Shown: piece after piece, positions 7,594-15,482 of the stretch
How the letters are laid out: each line of letters starts with the position of its first letter
How positions within the stretch are numbered: the first letter of the stretch is position 1
Source: Micavibrio sp. UBA6145
Lineage (GTDB): Bacteria; Pseudomonadota; Alphaproteobacteria; Micavibrionales; UBA1664
Direction: 5' to 3'
DNA length: 64,000 bases
Assembly: GCA_002423205.1 (NCBI GenBank)
Contig: DIUZ01000002.1
Span: 310,001 to 374,000, forward strand
Position numbers and translations under genes: made by a program
The notes under the pieces: model-generated
What the model saw: only the letters and a program-made list of their open reading frames with translations
Database searches by the model: none
Told to the model about the DNA's origin: nothing

Positions 7594-8776
7594 CCGCCGC
7601 GCCGACTTCCCGGCACTGGCCGGCAACCAGATCGCCTTTCTGGACTCCGCCGCCAGCGCACAGAAGCCGCGCGCCGTCGTCGACGCCATGCTGACCGTGA
7701 TGGAAGGGCATTACGCCAATATCCACCGCGGCCTGTATAAATTTTCCAACGAAACCACGGCAGCGTTCGAAGCCGCCCGCGGCAAAATCGCAAAATTCAT
7801 TGGCGCACCGGTCGATGAAGTCGTTTTCACCCACAATTCCACTGAAAGCATCAATCTGGTCGCCCAGTCATGGGGCCGCGCCAATCTCAAGCCCGGCGAT
7901 GAAGTCCTGCTGACGGAGATGGAGCACCACGCCAACCTCGTGCCGTGGCACTTGCTGCGCGACCAGATCGGCATCGTCATCAAATACATTCCGGTTCTGG
8001 ACGGCGCGCTTGACCTGTCGAACATTCCGTTGAGCGAGAATACAAAGATCGTCAGCTTCACGCATATTTCCAACGCGCTCGGCACCATCAACCCGGCCAA
8101 AGATATTATCGGCCGTGTGCGCGCCTATAACCCGGATATCAAAATCCTGGTCGACGGCTCGCAATCCGCAGTACACATGAAAATCGATGTCCGTGATCTC
8201 GGCGCTGATTTCTTCGTCTTCACCGGGCACAAGCTCTATGGCCCGACGGGTGTTGGTGTGCTTTGGGGTAAGCGCGATATTCTCAACGCTATGCCCCCGT
8301 ATCAGGGCGGCGGCGATATGATCGAAACCGTCTCGCTGGATCACGTCACATATAAATCCGCGCCCGCCCGTTTCGAAGCCGGTACGCCTGCCATCGTCGA
8401 AGTCATCGGCCTTGGTGCCGCCGTCGATTACGTGACCTCGCTTGGCTGGGATGCCATTGCCGCGCATGAAAAGGCATTGTCCGACACGCTGTACAAGCGC
8501 CTGAGCGCGCGCGGCGATCTTAAAATTCACAGCCCCGCGCAAAACCGCGCCGGTATCGTGTCGTTCACATGCCACAAGGCCGATATGGCCGATCTCGCCA
8601 TGATCCTCGACCAGTGCAATGTCGCCGTGCGTGTCGGCCACCATTGCTGCCAGCCGCTGATGGGTAAACTGGGCGTCACCGGTACGGTACGCGCATCGCT
8701 TGCCTTGTACTCGACCCCGGACGATATAAATGCTTTGGAGGCCGGTTTGGATAAAGCCGTGAAGATGCTGTCATGA
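7580..8776 (+). CDS. sufS: Cysteine desulfurase SufS
   Basis: 398 residues. PLP-dependent enzyme that takes sulfur from cysteine for cluster assembly. The PLP lysine is in FTGHKLYGPTGVG (about residue 217). The persulfide-forming cysteine lies in RVGHHCCQPLMG, where many SufS proteins have 'RAGHHCAQP', so there is a second cysteine next to the catalytic one. The His of EMEHHANLVPW stacks on the cofactor in this family. The start overlaps sufD by 14 bp. No sufE or sufU is seen in the operon, so the sulfur acceptor must be encoded elsewhere or be replaced. Confidence 0.96.
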   Translation: MALFNRRADFPALAGNQIAFLDSAASAQKPRAVVDAMLTVMEGHYANIHRGLYKFSNETTAAFEAARGKIAKFIGAPVDEVVFTHNSTESINLVAQSWGRANLKPGDEVLLTEMEHHANLVPWHLLRDQIGIVIKYIPVLDGALDLSNIPLSENTKIVSFTHISNALGTINPAKDIIGRVRAYNPDIKILVDGSQSAVHMKIDVRDLGADFFVFTGHKLYGPTGVGVLWGKRDILNAMPPYQGGGDMIETVSLDHVTYKSAPARFEAGTPAIVEVIGLGAAVDYVTSLGWDAIAAHEKALSDTLYKRLSARGDLKIHSPAQNRAGIVSFTCHKADMADLAMILDQCNVAVRVGHHCCQPLMGKLGVTGTVRASLALYSTPDDINALEAGLDKAVKMLS

Positions 8777-9186
8777 CCCTGAGAGAACCGATCGCTAACG
8801 AAGAAATGATCCGCAATGCGCTGGGCGACGAATACGACCCGCTGTCCGAACCGCCGCGCACAGAACGGCCCGACCATCCGCTCTGGCCCCAGATCCGTGC
8901 CGCGCTGTGCGAAGTCTATGACCCGGAAATTCCGGTCAATATCTACGAACTGGGCCTGTTCTATAAAATCACCGTCACCGATGCCGACGGTGTATCCGAC
9001 GTCTATTTTGAAATGACCCTGACATCCCCCAACTGCCCGGTGGCGCAGGAAATGCCGGGCATGGTCCAGGGCGCAATCATGCCTATATCAGGGGTAGGGG
9101 AAGTGAAGGTCGATATCAGCTTTGACCCGACCTGGGACAAATCCTTCATGGCCGAAACCGCCAAACTGCAACTGAATATGTTTTGA
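8773..9186 (+). CDS. sufT: SUF-system MIP18/DUF59 protein (SufT-like)
   Basis: 137 residues. The DUF59 core holds the family motifs YDPEIPVNIYELGL (about 49-62) and TLTSPNCPVA with its conserved Cys (about residue 85). SufT-type proteins help mature Fe-S targets and are often the sixth gene in alphaproteobacterial suf operons. The N-terminal 35 residues are acidic and variable. It overlaps the sufS stop by 4 bp (ATGA). Confidence 0.93.
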   Translation: MTLREPIANEEMIRNALGDEYDPLSEPPRTERPDHPLWPQIRAALCEVYDPEIPVNIYELGLFYKITVTDADGVSDVYFEMTLTSPNCPVAQEMPGMVQGAIMPISGVGEVKVDISFDPTWDKSFMAETAKLQLNMF

Positions 9187-9201
9187 TGGTATAATGACCC
9201 T

Positions 9202-9534
9202 ATGAAACCGCTTTTGTCCGTATCTGAAGACGCCGCCGCCTTTCTGGCACCCAAGCTGGAAGGTTTTGCGGGCGTGCGCGTATCGGTCAACAAAAAGGGC
9301 TGCGCGGGCGGCGAGTATGAATTCAGGCCCGTGACATCCGCCGATGTCACGCCGGATCTTGATGTATCGGAATCGCACGGCATTAAAATATACTTCCCGA
9401 AAACCATGCTGCTCTCGCTGATCGGGTCCGAGCTTGTCCTGCATCGTGACCAGTTCAACACGCGCCTCGATTTTAAGAATCCGAATGAAGTCTCGCGCTG
9501 CGGCTGCGGAGAAAGCGTGCAGCTTCCGGGATAA
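9202..9534 (+). CDS. sufA: A-type Fe-S carrier (SufA/IscA family)
   Basis: 110 residues, the HesB/IscA/SufA length. The three cysteines that bind the cluster are present: one in KKGCAGGEYEF (about residue 34) and two in SRCGCGES near the end. A-type carriers accept clusters from SufBCD and pass them to apo-proteins. It begins 15 bp after sufT and is the last gene before a strong terminator. Confidence 0.93.
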   Translation: MKPLLSVSEDAAAFLAPKLEGFAGVRVSVNKKGCAGGEYEFRPVTSADVTPDLDVSESHGIKIYFPKTMLLSLIGSELVLHRDQFNTRLDFKNPNEVSRCGCGESVQLPG

Positions 9535-9538
9535 TAAA

Positions 9539-9561
9539 AAAGGCCCCGAAACGGGGCCTTT
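9539..9561 (+). terminator. Terminator of the suf operon
   Basis: Perfect 10-bp stem AAAGGCCCCG / CGGGGCCTTT with loop AAA, followed by TATTTTAT. It lies 4 bp after the sufA stop. The A-rich left side also lets it act on the minus strand, but the nearest minus-strand gene ends at 9579, so it may serve both convergent units. Confidence 0.9.
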
Positions 9562-9578
9562 ATTTTATCGGTCAAATG

Positions 9579-9776
9579 TTACGGGCGCATCGCGCCGAAC
9601 AGCGAGCCTGAGCTTTGCAGCTGGCGCGGGTCATGTTCCGGCGCAACCTTGCGGCCCGCAGCCTCGACAACGCGCACTTGTTCAACAAGCGTCATTTCAG
9701 GCGCGCCCTTGAACAGGTCGGCATGAATTTCACGCAATGATTTGTAGCCGGAGTCTTTTTTCTCAGTCGTCGTCAT
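9579..9776 (-). CDS. Small hypothetical protein
   Basis: 65 residues from the ATG at 9776, which has the Shine-Dalgarno AGAGG eight to nine bases upstream. A longer reading would begin in the loop of a terminator at 9836 and is rejected. The protein is soluble and charged (MTTTEKKDSGYKSLREIHAD…, TLVEQVRVVEAAGRKVAPEH), with no membrane segment. No family recognised. Confidence 0.6.
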   Translation of the reverse strand: MTTTEKKDSGYKSLREIHADLFKGAPEMTLVEQVRVVEAAGRKVAPEHDPRQLQSSGSLFGAMRP

Positions 9777-9826
9777 ATCGATAGCCTCTATGTTCTGTTC
9801 TTTTTTTATTTTCAGCTCTGAAAGAA

Positions 9827-9847
9827 AACGGCCCATACAGGGCCGTT
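9827..9847 (-). terminator. Bidirectional-looking terminator
   Basis: Stem AACGGCCC / GGGCCGTT (9827-9834 and 9840-9847) with a 5-base loop. On the minus strand it is followed by TTTCTTT, and on the plus strand by TCTTTTT. It would end the small minus-strand gene at 9870-10031 and isolate the gene at 9579-9776, which therefore needs its own promoter in the AT-rich stretch 9780-9826. Confidence 0.7.
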
Positions 9848-9869
9848 CTTTTTAGCATTTAAAGAATGC

Positions 9870-10031
9870 TTATTTCATGCCCGGCGTAGGCGCGGCATTG
9901 CGGCGCACTTGCATGACCGGCGCTTCGAGCTGCTGAATTCTCAGAATAGAGTTCTGATTTGCAATCGTGCGTTTTGCAGCTTCTGCTTCGAAGCCTTGGT
10001 CAGTGTAGGTGGTGCTAAAATTCGATCCCAT
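9870..10031 (-). CDS. Very small hypothetical protein
   Basis: 53 residues (MGSNFSTTYTDQGFEAEAAK…, ending NAAPTPGMK). It has natural amino acid composition, a helical middle section and a proper terminator just downstream (9827-9847). No convincing Shine-Dalgarno is seen before its ATG, so the start is uncertain. It lies in the same direction as the two unknown genes upstream at 10093 and 10639. Confidence 0.5.
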   Translation of the reverse strand: MGSNFSTTYTDQGFEAEAAKRTIANQNSILRIQQLEAPVMQVRRNAAPTPGMK

Positions 10032-10092
10032 TTTAAGTCGCTGATCTTAAGTGCAGCGCTCCCTCAGAATTAATTGCCGTAGTTACACACTC

Positions 10093-10635
10093 TTATTCAA
10101 TGCCTTGGGATTTCATATCCTCTTGGTAGGCTTTATACAAACTAAGGTAGCCCATGGCCTCGTACTCGTCAACTATTTCCGATAATCCATTAACCTTCGA
10201 AAGCTCGTAAACCACGCAGGTTTGGGCAAAAAGGGCGTCTTTGTCCTTCTGGACGAAGGTTTTGACGTACTGATCCTGCGGTATATTGGCGGATTTTGGC
10301 CGTTCCAGACCCTCCATAGTCTCCTGCTGGGCCTGGCGCAGGGCACCGGCAAGATGGATGACCGCGCGCATGCCCGGCATCGGCAGGCCTGCGGGGGCTG
10401 CAATATAAACCGTTGATTCTGCTGGATTATAGGCAATCTCGGCCTTGTTACGCAAAACATGCATTTTGATGCCGTTTTCGGCCGCAAAGTTCAAAAGTTT
10501 CGCGCCGGTCGCAGATTTGGACAAAAGTTGCGTGGCGGCGTCCAAAATTGCCGATTCATTATCGTGGATAAGTGTGCCACTGGCCGCGCCAGCCCCAAAC
10601 TTTAATCCCTTGTTAAGTTTTGAGAGAATATCCAT
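10093..10635 (-). CDS. Hypothetical protein, possible degenerate metallopeptidase relative
   Basis: 180 residues, soluble, mostly helical. The order of elements (a 'LL…AAENGIKMHVL' segment, an 'AYNPAESTVYIAA' strand, then a helix MRAVIHLAGALRQAQQET and a second helix DALFAQTCVVYELS) resembles the DUF6782 putative metallopeptidases. The zinc motif HExxH is absent: only one His remains in IHLAGALRQ. If related, it should be inactive as a peptidase. It follows the gene at 10639 by 3 bp and is probably co-transcribed with it. Confidence 0.55.
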   Translation of the reverse strand: MDILSKLNKGLKFGAGAASGTLIHDNESAILDAATQLLSKSATGAKLLNFAAENGIKMHVLRNKAEIAYNPAESTVYIAAPAGLPMPGMRAVIHLAGALRQAQQETMEGLERPKSANIPQDQYVKTFVQKDKDALFAQTCVVYELSKVNGLSEIVDEYEAMGYLSLYKAYQEDMKSQGIE

Positions 10636-10638
10636 GGC

Positions 10639-11250
10639 TTATCGCATTCCTGTATTGGCGTTTGTACCGCCCGATTCCGCCATCAGCATGGCATGGTTGG
10701 TGACTTCGATCTGCCCATCAGCCTGAACCGTCAGCGTGGCCTTCAGCAACACGCCCGCGAAATACAGATCAGCCTGGATCATAAATGAATCGTCGCTGCG
10801 GTTATACGCGACGCCGATATCCGTGTGGGCGCGCCGGATCTGGATCTGCTGGTCCAGCGACAGGGAATCCATGAACGGCATCTCGTCCGGATTGCGGATA
10901 AGATAGATATCGCCTTCTTCCGTGGTGACGTGGCGGAAGAAGAAATCAACGTATTCCACGATGTTTCGTTCATTCAGGTGCAAGGCACCGCGCGCGGCGA
11001 TCTTCTGCAACGGGTCTGGCGAACCGTCCAGCAGATAAAATGTCGACCCATCCGACAGGAAGTCGAGCGTGAAGGAAGGCAGGGTCGCATAATTGGTCAG
11101 GCGCACCATCATGAAGCCCTGGTAAAAGGGCAGGGGTGCCGCCGTGGCTTCCGACGTACCCACGGAAAACAGCACACCATCCTGCGTGTTGGATACACGC
11201 TGGATGATCTTGGCGGTCTCAGTGCGGTCGAGTTTTTGCCAGTTCATCAA
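10639..11250 (-). CDS. Hypothetical protein
   Basis: 203 residues; two adjacent ATGs at 11250 and 11247 both fit. The sequence suggests a mainly beta or mixed fold (FYQGFMMVRLTNYATLP, FLSDGSTFYLLDGSPDPL, YVDFFFRHVTTEEGDIYLI, then SFMIQADLYFAGVLLKATL). It has no signal peptide or membrane segment. It pairs with the gene at 10093 with a 3-bp gap. No family recognised. Confidence 0.6.
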   Translation of the reverse strand: MMNWQKLDRTETAKIIQRVSNTQDGVLFSVGTSEATAAPLPFYQGFMMVRLTNYATLPSFTLDFLSDGSTFYLLDGSPDPLQKIAARGALHLNERNIVEYVDFFFRHVTTEEGDIYLIRNPDEMPFMDSLSLDQQIQIRRAHTDIGVAYNRSDDSFMIQADLYFAGVLLKATLTVQADGQIEVTNHAMLMAESGGTNANTGMR

Positions 11251-11306
11251 AGGGCCCTAAAATCTGATGGGAATCAGACGCCCCAAGATACCATGACTAA
11301 GGGCGC

Positions 11307-12278
11307 TCAGGCTACCAGTTCAGGCGGTTCAGATATGGCTTTTAGGGCCGGAATCAACACATCCTGCGGCTTTTCAGCGCGCAATGAATCGACTGTCAGC
11401 AATTGCCGCCACCGCCGCGCCCCGCGCCTGCCGTTGGGCAACCCCACCATATGACGGGTAATGGCATTCAGCGGCGCGCCGTACCGGGCCTTCTGGTCTG
11501 CCGCATAGGCGATCATGGCGTCGACAATCTCAGGCAAACCCCTGGGCGGCGTGCCGCTTAAGGTGGTTTCCAGGTCCTGCAATATACCCGGGTTCTGATA
11601 CGCGGCCCGGCCCAGCATGACCCCGTCGAAATTGGCGAGATGCGCCACCGTGTCGTCGACGGTGGCAATGCCCCCGTTCAGGATGATCGAAAGGCCGAAT
11701 TGTTTTTTGGCCTCATGCGCCAGATCGTAATCCAGCGGCGGCACTTCGCGGTTTTCCTTTGGCGACAGGCCCTTCAGCCATGCCTTGCGCGCATGCACGA
11801 CGAAAGTGTCGCACCCCGCCGCCGACACTTTCTCAATAAATGAAAACAGCATCGTCTTTGCATCATAATCGTCAATGCCGATGCGGCATTTGACGGTGAT
11901 GGGAATGTCGACCGCATCCTTCATCGCCTTCACGCAATCCGCGACCAGATCCGGCTCCGCCATCAGGCATGCGCCGAACGCGCCTTTTTGCACGCGCTCC
12001 GACGGGCAGCCGCAATTCAGATTGATGGCGTCATACCCGAAACCGGCACCGATTTTGGCGACGGTGGCCAGGTCGTTTGGTTCAGACCCGCCAAGCTGCA
12101 AAACAACTGGATGTTCGGATGGATCGAACCGCAAATGACGGTCTTTATCGCCGTGCAGGATCGCATTGGCGGTAACCATTTCGGTATAAAGAACCGCATT
12201 CGGCGACAGCAGACGGTGGAAAAACCGGCAATGCCGGTCCGTCCAGTCCATCATGGGTGCCACCGAAATACGTTTCAT
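11307..12278 (-). CDS. dusA: tRNA-dihydrouridine(20/20a) synthase DusA
   Basis: 323 residues. Flavin enzyme that reduces uridine 20/20a in the tRNA D-loop. It begins with the FMN-binding strand RISVAPMMDWTDRHCRFF, has the active-site motif INLNCGCPSERVQKGAFGACLM with the catalytic Cys (about residue 93), KCRIGIDDYD, HARKAWLKGLSPKENR and the phosphate-binding NGGI…DGVMLGRAAYQNP. The 'KGLSPKEN' segment is typical of DusA rather than DusB. It overlaps the upstream exporter gene by 4 bp (ATGA). Confidence 0.95.
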   Translation of the reverse strand: MKRISVAPMMDWTDRHCRFFHRLLSPNAVLYTEMVTANAILHGDKDRHLRFDPSEHPVVLQLGGSEPNDLATVAKIGAGFGYDAINLNCGCPSERVQKGAFGACLMAEPDLVADCVKAMKDAVDIPITVKCRIGIDDYDAKTMLFSFIEKVSAAGCDTFVVHARKAWLKGLSPKENREVPPLDYDLAHEAKKQFGLSIILNGGIATVDDTVAHLANFDGVMLGRAAYQNPGILQDLETTLSGTPPRGLPEIVDAMIAYAADQKARYGAPLNAITRHMVGLPNGRRGARRWRQLLTVDSLRAEKPQDVLIPALKAISEPPELVA

Positions 12279-13468
12279 GCCGGGTGCTTTTTACCGAAGG
12301 TCCAAACGCTGGTCAGCAGCGTCAGAAGCGCCGCGACGCCAATGCCGCAGACCATGGGCATCGGCGTGCCGTTATTCAGCGCGCCGGTAATGCCGATCAC
12401 GATCGACCCGATCACAAGCTGGATCGTATTCATGAGCGACGCCGCAGACCCGGCCTTGTCGCCATGATCTTCAAGCGACAGAACCGTGATGTTGGGCATC
12501 AGAATGCCGACAAACGAAAAGCCGATGAACAGCAATACGCTCATCATCCAGAATGAATCCACGCCAAGAACAAACAATGTCGCAAGCGCCGCCATGACGA
12601 CTGCAAAACCGGTGGCCGACGGGATAATCAACGCACGCATGCCGTATTTTTCCGACAGCCAGCCATTAAGCTGCGCAGCCGCAAAAAACGCAGCCGCATT
12701 GACCGAAAACGCCAGCGAATACTGTAACTCATTCAGTCCGTAATGCTGGCTCAGGATGAACGACGAATTGCCCAGATAGATGAAAAACCCGGTGATCGCG
12801 AACGCACCGATAAATGTCATGCCCATGAACTCGCGGTCGGCAAACAATGCCTTGTAAGCCACCTTCATGGCACCGACATCGGACTTGATCCGCTTTTCCG
12901 GCGGCCATGTTTCGCGGACGAAAAACGCCAGCAGCACGAGACCCATGCCGCCCAGAAGAGTCAGCACCCAGAAGGTCGACCGCCAGCCATATTCTTCCAC
13001 CAGCAACGAACCGCCGAGTGGCGCGAGCAGGGGGCTGACGCTGAACACCAGCATCAACAGGGACATCATCTTCACTTCTTCCGTGCCGCTATACATGTCG
13101 CGGACAATCGCGCGCGGAATGATAATGCCGGCGGCACCGCCCACGCCCTGGAAGAACCGCATGATGATCAGCGTATTGATATCGGTGGCCATTGCGCAGC
13201 CGATGGTGGCGGCGATGAACAGGCCGATGCCCGCATAAAGCGGTGGCTTGCGGCCATACATGTCAGACAGCGTGCCGAACACGATCTGCATCAGCCCGAA
13301 GGCCACGAAATAGGACGTAAGGCTTAAGATCACCACGTTGTTGGATTCGGCCCCCAGATCCGTGCCGATACTGGGCAGGGCGGGCAGGTACATGTCGACG
13401 CCGAACGGTCCGACGGCGGTAATCAGGCCAAGGATGACGGCATTACGAAAGTAGTTGCGCGTGTGCAT
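12275..13468 (-). CDS. Bcr/CflA-type MFS drug exporter
   Basis: 397 residues with about 12 hydrophobic segments. The N-terminal signature GPFGVDMYLPALPSIGTDL, the loop 2-3 motif GTLSDMYGRKPPLYAG and the RFFQGVGGAAG segment fit the Bcr/CflA 14.1.2 group of drug:proton antiporters. The likely substrates are hydrophobic drugs or amino acid derivatives, but they cannot be read from sequence. It is the first gene of a two-gene unit with dusA and is divergent from the SH3 protein gene. Confidence 0.88.
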   Translation of the reverse strand: MHTRNYFRNAVILGLITAVGPFGVDMYLPALPSIGTDLGAESNNVVILSLTSYFVAFGLMQIVFGTLSDMYGRKPPLYAGIGLFIAATIGCAMATDINTLIIMRFFQGVGGAAGIIIPRAIVRDMYSGTEEVKMMSLLMLVFSVSPLLAPLGGSLLVEEYGWRSTFWVLTLLGGMGLVLLAFFVRETWPPEKRIKSDVGAMKVAYKALFADREFMGMTFIGAFAITGFFIYLGNSSFILSQHYGLNELQYSLAFSVNAAAFFAAAQLNGWLSEKYGMRALIIPSATGFAVVMAALATLFVLGVDSFWMMSVLLFIGFSFVGILMPNITVLSLEDHGDKAGSAASLMNTIQLVIGSIVIGITGALNNGTPMPMVCGIGVAALLTLLTSVWTFGKKHPA

Positions 13469-13492
13469 GTGGCTTATAAACTCTCAAGTCAA

Positions 13493-14032
13493 ATGTTCAG
13501 ACGCCCCGGTTTTAACCTTTTCGCACTCGTCCTGTCACTCGTTTTGACCACTTCCGTGTTTGCGGAAGACACGGCCAAAGCGGTTACGGCTGTTTCCCCC
13601 GATGTCGGTGTGGTTACGGGGCTAAAAGTCCCCCGTTATGTGTCTTTGCGTTCCGACACGGTTTATGTCCGCGCGGGGCCGGGCATGCGCTACCCCGTGA
13701 AATGGATATATGAGCGCCGCCTGTACCCGTTGCAGGTGATTCAGGAATTTGACACATGGCGCAAGATCAAGGATATCGACGGTGAAGAAGGCTGGGTCCA
13801 CCAGTCGCTGCTCTCCGGCCAGCGCCATGTCGTGGTGATTGGTCCACAGGTAATAACTTTGTACAAAAAGCCGGATTCTCAAAGCCGTCCCGTCGCTCAG
13901 GTAGAGGCGGGGGTGGTTGCAAAACTCAACGAATGCGCAGACAATTGGTGCCAGGTGTCCGCAAGCGGTTACGACGGATGGTTGTTGAAGTCTTCGTTGT
14001 GGGGCGTTTACGAACACGAGGAATCGGAGTAA
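13493..14032 (+). CDS. Secreted protein with two SH3-like domains
   Basis: 179 residues from the ATG at 13493; an earlier ATG at 13463 would overlap the divergent exporter gene and put ten residues before the signal peptide. The signal peptide is FNLFALVLSLVLTTSVFA. Two bacterial SH3-type repeats follow: about residues 55-105 (VYVRAGPGMRYPVKWIYERR … WVHQSLLSG) and 110-170 (VITLYKKPDSQSRPVAQVE … GYDGWLLKSSLWGVY). This is the DUF1058/SH3_4-type arrangement common in alphaproteobacteria, thought to bind peptidoglycan in the periplasm. Confidence 0.85.
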   Translation: MFRRPGFNLFALVLSLVLTTSVFAEDTAKAVTAVSPDVGVVTGLKVPRYVSLRSDTVYVRAGPGMRYPVKWIYERRLYPLQVIQEFDTWRKIKDIDGEEGWVHQSLLSGQRHVVVIGPQVITLYKKPDSQSRPVAQVEAGVVAKLNECADNWCQVSASGYDGWLLKSSLWGVYEHEESE

Positions 14033-14081
14033 TCCTGATTCCACCAAGTCGCTTAAGTGAATCGAATCATCCTTCCGAATC
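14021..14081 (+). promoter_or_regulatory. Cluster of five GANTC (CcrM) sites
   Basis: GANTC sites at 14021-14025, 14037-14041, 14059-14063, 14064-14068 and 14077-14081 fall within 61 bp just before the unknown gene at 14114; fewer than one would be expected. GANTC is the methylation target of CcrM in alphaproteobacteria, and promoters carrying such sites can be controlled by GcrA and methylation state. No classical -10/-35 pair is obvious here. Confidence 0.5.
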
Positions 14082-14113
14082 AGTAACTTCCCTCCAGCTC
14101 CCAAGTATTCCCA

Positions 14114-15037
14114 ATGATCTCCCGCGCTCTGCCGTCTTATCTTGATATCGCCCAGTCGTTCTACGGCCAGGCCTGCGATCTGTGCCAGGAAGGCCCGTCG
14201 GTCAACCTGCTGCGCCTGATCAACCTCTGGGGCGGCGCGCTGGCTGAATGCCTGCTGGATTACGAAGAACCCGACCAGGCGGCTGAAGACTGCCTTGCCG
14301 AAATCGGCATCACTATTTCTGCGGATGACTGGATGGCGCCAAGCTTGCGCTCCGCTTCCGCCTGCGAACAGGACATTGAATTTGGCCGCACCCTCTCGCG
14401 CCTGTATCTGGGCGATGGCCTTGAATGGTCCCTGAATGCCCGCAACGCGCTGACCGAAGTTGGCCGCGGTATCCGCAACCTTGCCGGTGCTGACGAAGCC
14501 TGCGACGCGCTGATGGCTGAAAGCTTACGCACTGCCGTTCGTTACGAACTCACCGCGCACAGCATCTGCGACCGCGCCATTGATGTTAAAATCGCGGGGC
14601 AACGCTGGACGATTGCTGACTGCATTCTTGGCCTATCGGCGCTTGCCGGTTCGCACCAGGCGCGTCTGATGTACGACGCTGGCGTATCCAATGCCGCTTC
14701 GCTTGAAAAGGCGCTGGACGATCTGATGCGCGTCATGATGGAAGAGGCCGTGCGCCATGGCGTGCCCGAAGACGTAACGCTGCTGCATGGCATTCCCGCC
14801 AACGACATGCCCATGTCCATCCACGCCGACCTGATCCGTTCGATTGAGCCGCTGGCCCTGACCGTGCTCGAAGACAACCATATCCTCGACCGCACCAACC
14901 AGGCGATTGCACTGGCCAAGGCTGCCGGCCGTATGGTCGCTGTCGCCGCCGCCGGCGAATCCCCGGATATCGAACATGTCGTGGCCCGTCCGCTGGCTTT
15001 GTGCGCGATGATGGGTGCCTTCCGTCAGGCTGTATAA
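14114..15037 (+). CDS. Hypothetical alpha-helical protein
   Basis: 307 residues, soluble, strongly helical and rich in Ala and Leu, with seven or more Cys (CDLCQEG, ACEQDIEF, EACDALM, SICDRAID). There is no signal peptide, membrane segment or nucleotide-binding motif. It is a single-gene unit between a GANTC-rich upstream region and a terminator at 15061. Family not recognised. The methylation-site cluster suggests cell-cycle-timed expression, which is inference. Confidence 0.65.
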   Translation: MISRALPSYLDIAQSFYGQACDLCQEGPSVNLLRLINLWGGALAECLLDYEEPDQAAEDCLAEIGITISADDWMAPSLRSASACEQDIEFGRTLSRLYLGDGLEWSLNARNALTEVGRGIRNLAGADEACDALMAESLRTAVRYELTAHSICDRAIDVKIAGQRWTIADCILGLSALAGSHQARLMYDAGVSNAASLEKALDDLMRVMMEEAVRHGVPEDVTLLHGIPANDMPMSIHADLIRSIEPLALTVLEDNHILDRTNQAIALAKAAGRMVAVAAAGESPDIEHVVARPLALCAMMGAFRQAV

Positions 15038-15060
15038 CCACTAAAAAACTTAACAATCTA

Positions 15061-15085
15061 ACCCTCTGGAAACAGGGGGTTTTTT
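15061..15085 (+). terminator. Terminator after the gene at 14114
   Basis: Stem CCCTCTG / CAGGGGG (one G-T pair) with a GAAA tetraloop, followed by TTTTTTG. It lies 24 bp after the stop of the preceding gene. Confidence 0.85.
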
Positions 15086-15193
15086 GTTATGCGCAGCAAA
15101 TGTTAATACAAACGCAACGGATATTTCATAATCCGTTAATTCTTCGATCCTATTCTGAATCTTATCGGTAACGTCAGCAGGGGCTCCCTCTTA

Positions 15194-15361
15194 ATGAGAT
15201 ATTTCAGTTCACGTCTTTCCTTCCTTCTATCGGCTTTCATCAACGCTTTTCTGGGATCAATCTTTGAAATGAAGGCCGTGCCTGTTCCCGTGCGCGCCAC
15301 GTGGAAACCCCGCGGTTATGGCCGCCCGGTTTCGGAAATCCTGTACGCGCGCAGGCGCTGA
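15194..15361 (+). CDS. Small basic protein
   Basis: 55 residues (MRYFSSRLSFLLSAFINAFL…, ending EILYARRR) with a purine-rich AGGGG about ten bases before the ATG. The N-terminal half is hydrophobic and could be a short membrane helix; the C-terminal half is Arg-rich. It lies between two terminators, so it appears to be its own transcript. It sits just before fabA, where many alphaproteobacteria carry irr, but it is not Irr. Confidence 0.55.
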   Translation: MRYFSSRLSFLLSAFINAFLGSIFEMKAVPVPVRATWKPRGYGRPVSEILYARRR

Positions 15362-15383
15362 TTTCAGGTACCAGTTCCTTCAT

Positions 15384-15413
15384 AAAACCCCCACCGTAAA
15401 AGGCGGGGGTTTT
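15384..15413 (+). terminator. Terminator after the small basic protein gene
   Basis: Stem AAAACCCCC / GGGGGTTTT (15384-15392 and 15405-15413), continued by CC/GG after one mismatch, then TGTTTT. It separates the small gene from fabA, so the fab promoter should lie in 15414-15470. Confidence 0.88.
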
Positions 15414-15482
15414 GTGTTTTAAATCACTTGTTTGCCCCTATTTAGGTCTTTATAAACGGACCCATCATAGGAGAGCCATTAT

